Assembly (NCBI GenBank): GCA_023380955.1
Contig: JAMCTB010000215.1
Span: forward strand, 1-5,831
Direction: 5' to 3'
DNA: 5,831 bases
From: Chloroflexota bacterium
GTDB taxonomy: Bacteria; Chloroflexota; UBA6077
The notes below the pieces were generated by a model. That model had not been told where the DNA came from, did not search any database, and worked only from the letters and a program-made list of their open reading frames with translations. This document shows positions 5,347 through 5,831 of the stretch, piece by piece. The position numbers and the translations under genes are program-made. The number at the start of each line of letters is the position of its first letter. Position 1 is the first letter of the stretch.

Positions 5347-5831
5347 ATGGCTTTCGAAGAGATGGGCCACCACAACGAAACAGCAGTCCAATCGCCCTTC
5401 TCTCGGGCCACACTGACTCAGCTATGCTACTCCGAGATAAAGAGACGCATTCTGGGCGGCGAGCTACGTCCCGGAGATCGCTTGAACGAGAAACAGCTCG
5501 CCACTGCACTCAGCGTCAGCCCGACTCCGGTCCGAGAGGCGCTGAATAAACTCCGTAGCGATGGGCTCGTCACCTACTCGGCGTGGCAGGGCGCCGCGGT
5601 GATTGACCTAAACCCCACAGACTTAGCTCATCTCTACGACATTCGATCTGCCCTTGAGGGCCTTGCCATTCGAGAAGCATGTCCGAATCTCGTTCCCGAA
5701 GACCTGGACCATCTGGATGGCCTGCTGTCGCAAGCCGCTGAGGTGATGTCCCGAGGCGAACCTGAAGCAGAGAGCATCCACGAGTCGAACCACATCTTCC
5801 ATCAGTTCATCGTCGATCGCTCAGGAAACCC
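5347..5831 (+). CDS. GntR family transcriptional regulator, FCD subfamily, partial (second, distinct copy)
   Basis: A DNA-binding regulator of the same broad family as the left-edge gene but clearly a different protein. The frame is open from ATG 5347 to the right edge, giving 161 residues with the C-terminal part missing. After a 23-residue N-terminal extension, the winged helix-turn-helix spans about 24-88: LCYSEIKRRILGGELRPGDRL (26-46), LNEKQLATALSVSPTPVREAL (46-66), then NKLRSDGLV. The FCD domain starts near DLAHLYDIRSALEGLAIREA (92-111) and includes N148-H-I-F-H152 and the start of the SGN motif at 159-161; N148/H152 have the spacing of the family's first metal ligand pair. The start is uncertain: only a distant AAAGG (5325-5329) precedes ATG 5347, and ATG 5362 is possible. 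GC in sampled 60-base blocks is about 57-60%, against about 67% in crtB. Its target and effector are unknown. Confidence 0.88.
   Translation, partial: MAFEEMGHHNETAVQSPFSRATLTQLCYSEIKRRILGGELRPGDRLNEKQLATALSVSPTPVREALNKLRSDGLVTYSAWQGAAVIDLNPTDLAHLYDIRSALEGLAIREACPNLVPEDLDHLDGLLSQAAEVMSRGEPEAESIHESNHIFHQFIVDRSGN

Noticed and set aside
5262..5549. Plus-strand open frame overlapping the start of the right GntR gene
   Set aside because: Begins with TTG inside a palindrome and runs out of frame through the conserved helix-turn-helix of the GntR gene.
1..5831. CRISPR array, insertion sequence or transposase
   Set aside because: No regularly spaced repeats of 20-40 bp, no terminal inverted repeats with a transposase frame, and no integrase gene in the window.

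Overview
The window holds a compact carotenoid biosynthesis cluster from a high-GC bacterium. Two partial GntR-family regulator genes, each cut by a window edge, flank it. The genes show bacterial Shine-Dalgarno sites, 1-bp spacing and convergent packing. A Chloroflexota-type (for example Thermomicrobia-like) host seems plausible from the GC content, the FCD-type GntR regulators and the look of the CrtB and CrtI sequences, but the sequence alone does not prove this.

Layout from left to right. (1) 1-616, minus strand: a GntR/FCD transcription factor running off the left edge. Its start codon faces a strong promoter candidate and a perfect 10-bp inverted repeat, probably its own operator. (2) 617-981: a divergent intergenic region carrying that operator and a long upstream region for crtB. 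(3) 982-1935, plus strand: crtB, phytoene synthase. (4) 1937-3088, plus strand: crtY-type lycopene beta-cyclase, starting one base after the crtB stop. (5) 3078-4604, minus strand: crtI-type phytoene desaturase, converging on crtY with an 11-bp tail overlap. (6) 4605-5346: a 742-bp gene-poor stretch holding a decayed tRNA-Pro(CGG) 3' half with a perfect hairpin just after it, plus several short inverted or repeated motifs that could be regulatory. (7) 5347-5831, plus strand: a second, different GntR/FCD regulator running off the right edge, in DNA of visibly lower GC.

The three enzymes form a connected pathway. CrtB condenses two geranylgeranyl diphosphates to phytoene, CrtI desaturates phytoene to lycopene, and CrtY cyclises lycopene ends to beta-ionone rings (gamma- or beta-carotene). 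No geranylgeranyl diphosphate synthase (crtE) and no ketolase, hydroxylase or light-responsive MerR/CarH regulator is visible, so the precursor supply and any later modification lie elsewhere. Whether either GntR protein controls the crt genes cannot be decided from sequence.

I did not find an obviously new multi-gene system. The items most worth a second look are the tRNA-Pro remnant (a possible integration scar), the perfect operator-like dyad at the left regulator, and the cluster of unexplained dyads between crtI and the right regulator.
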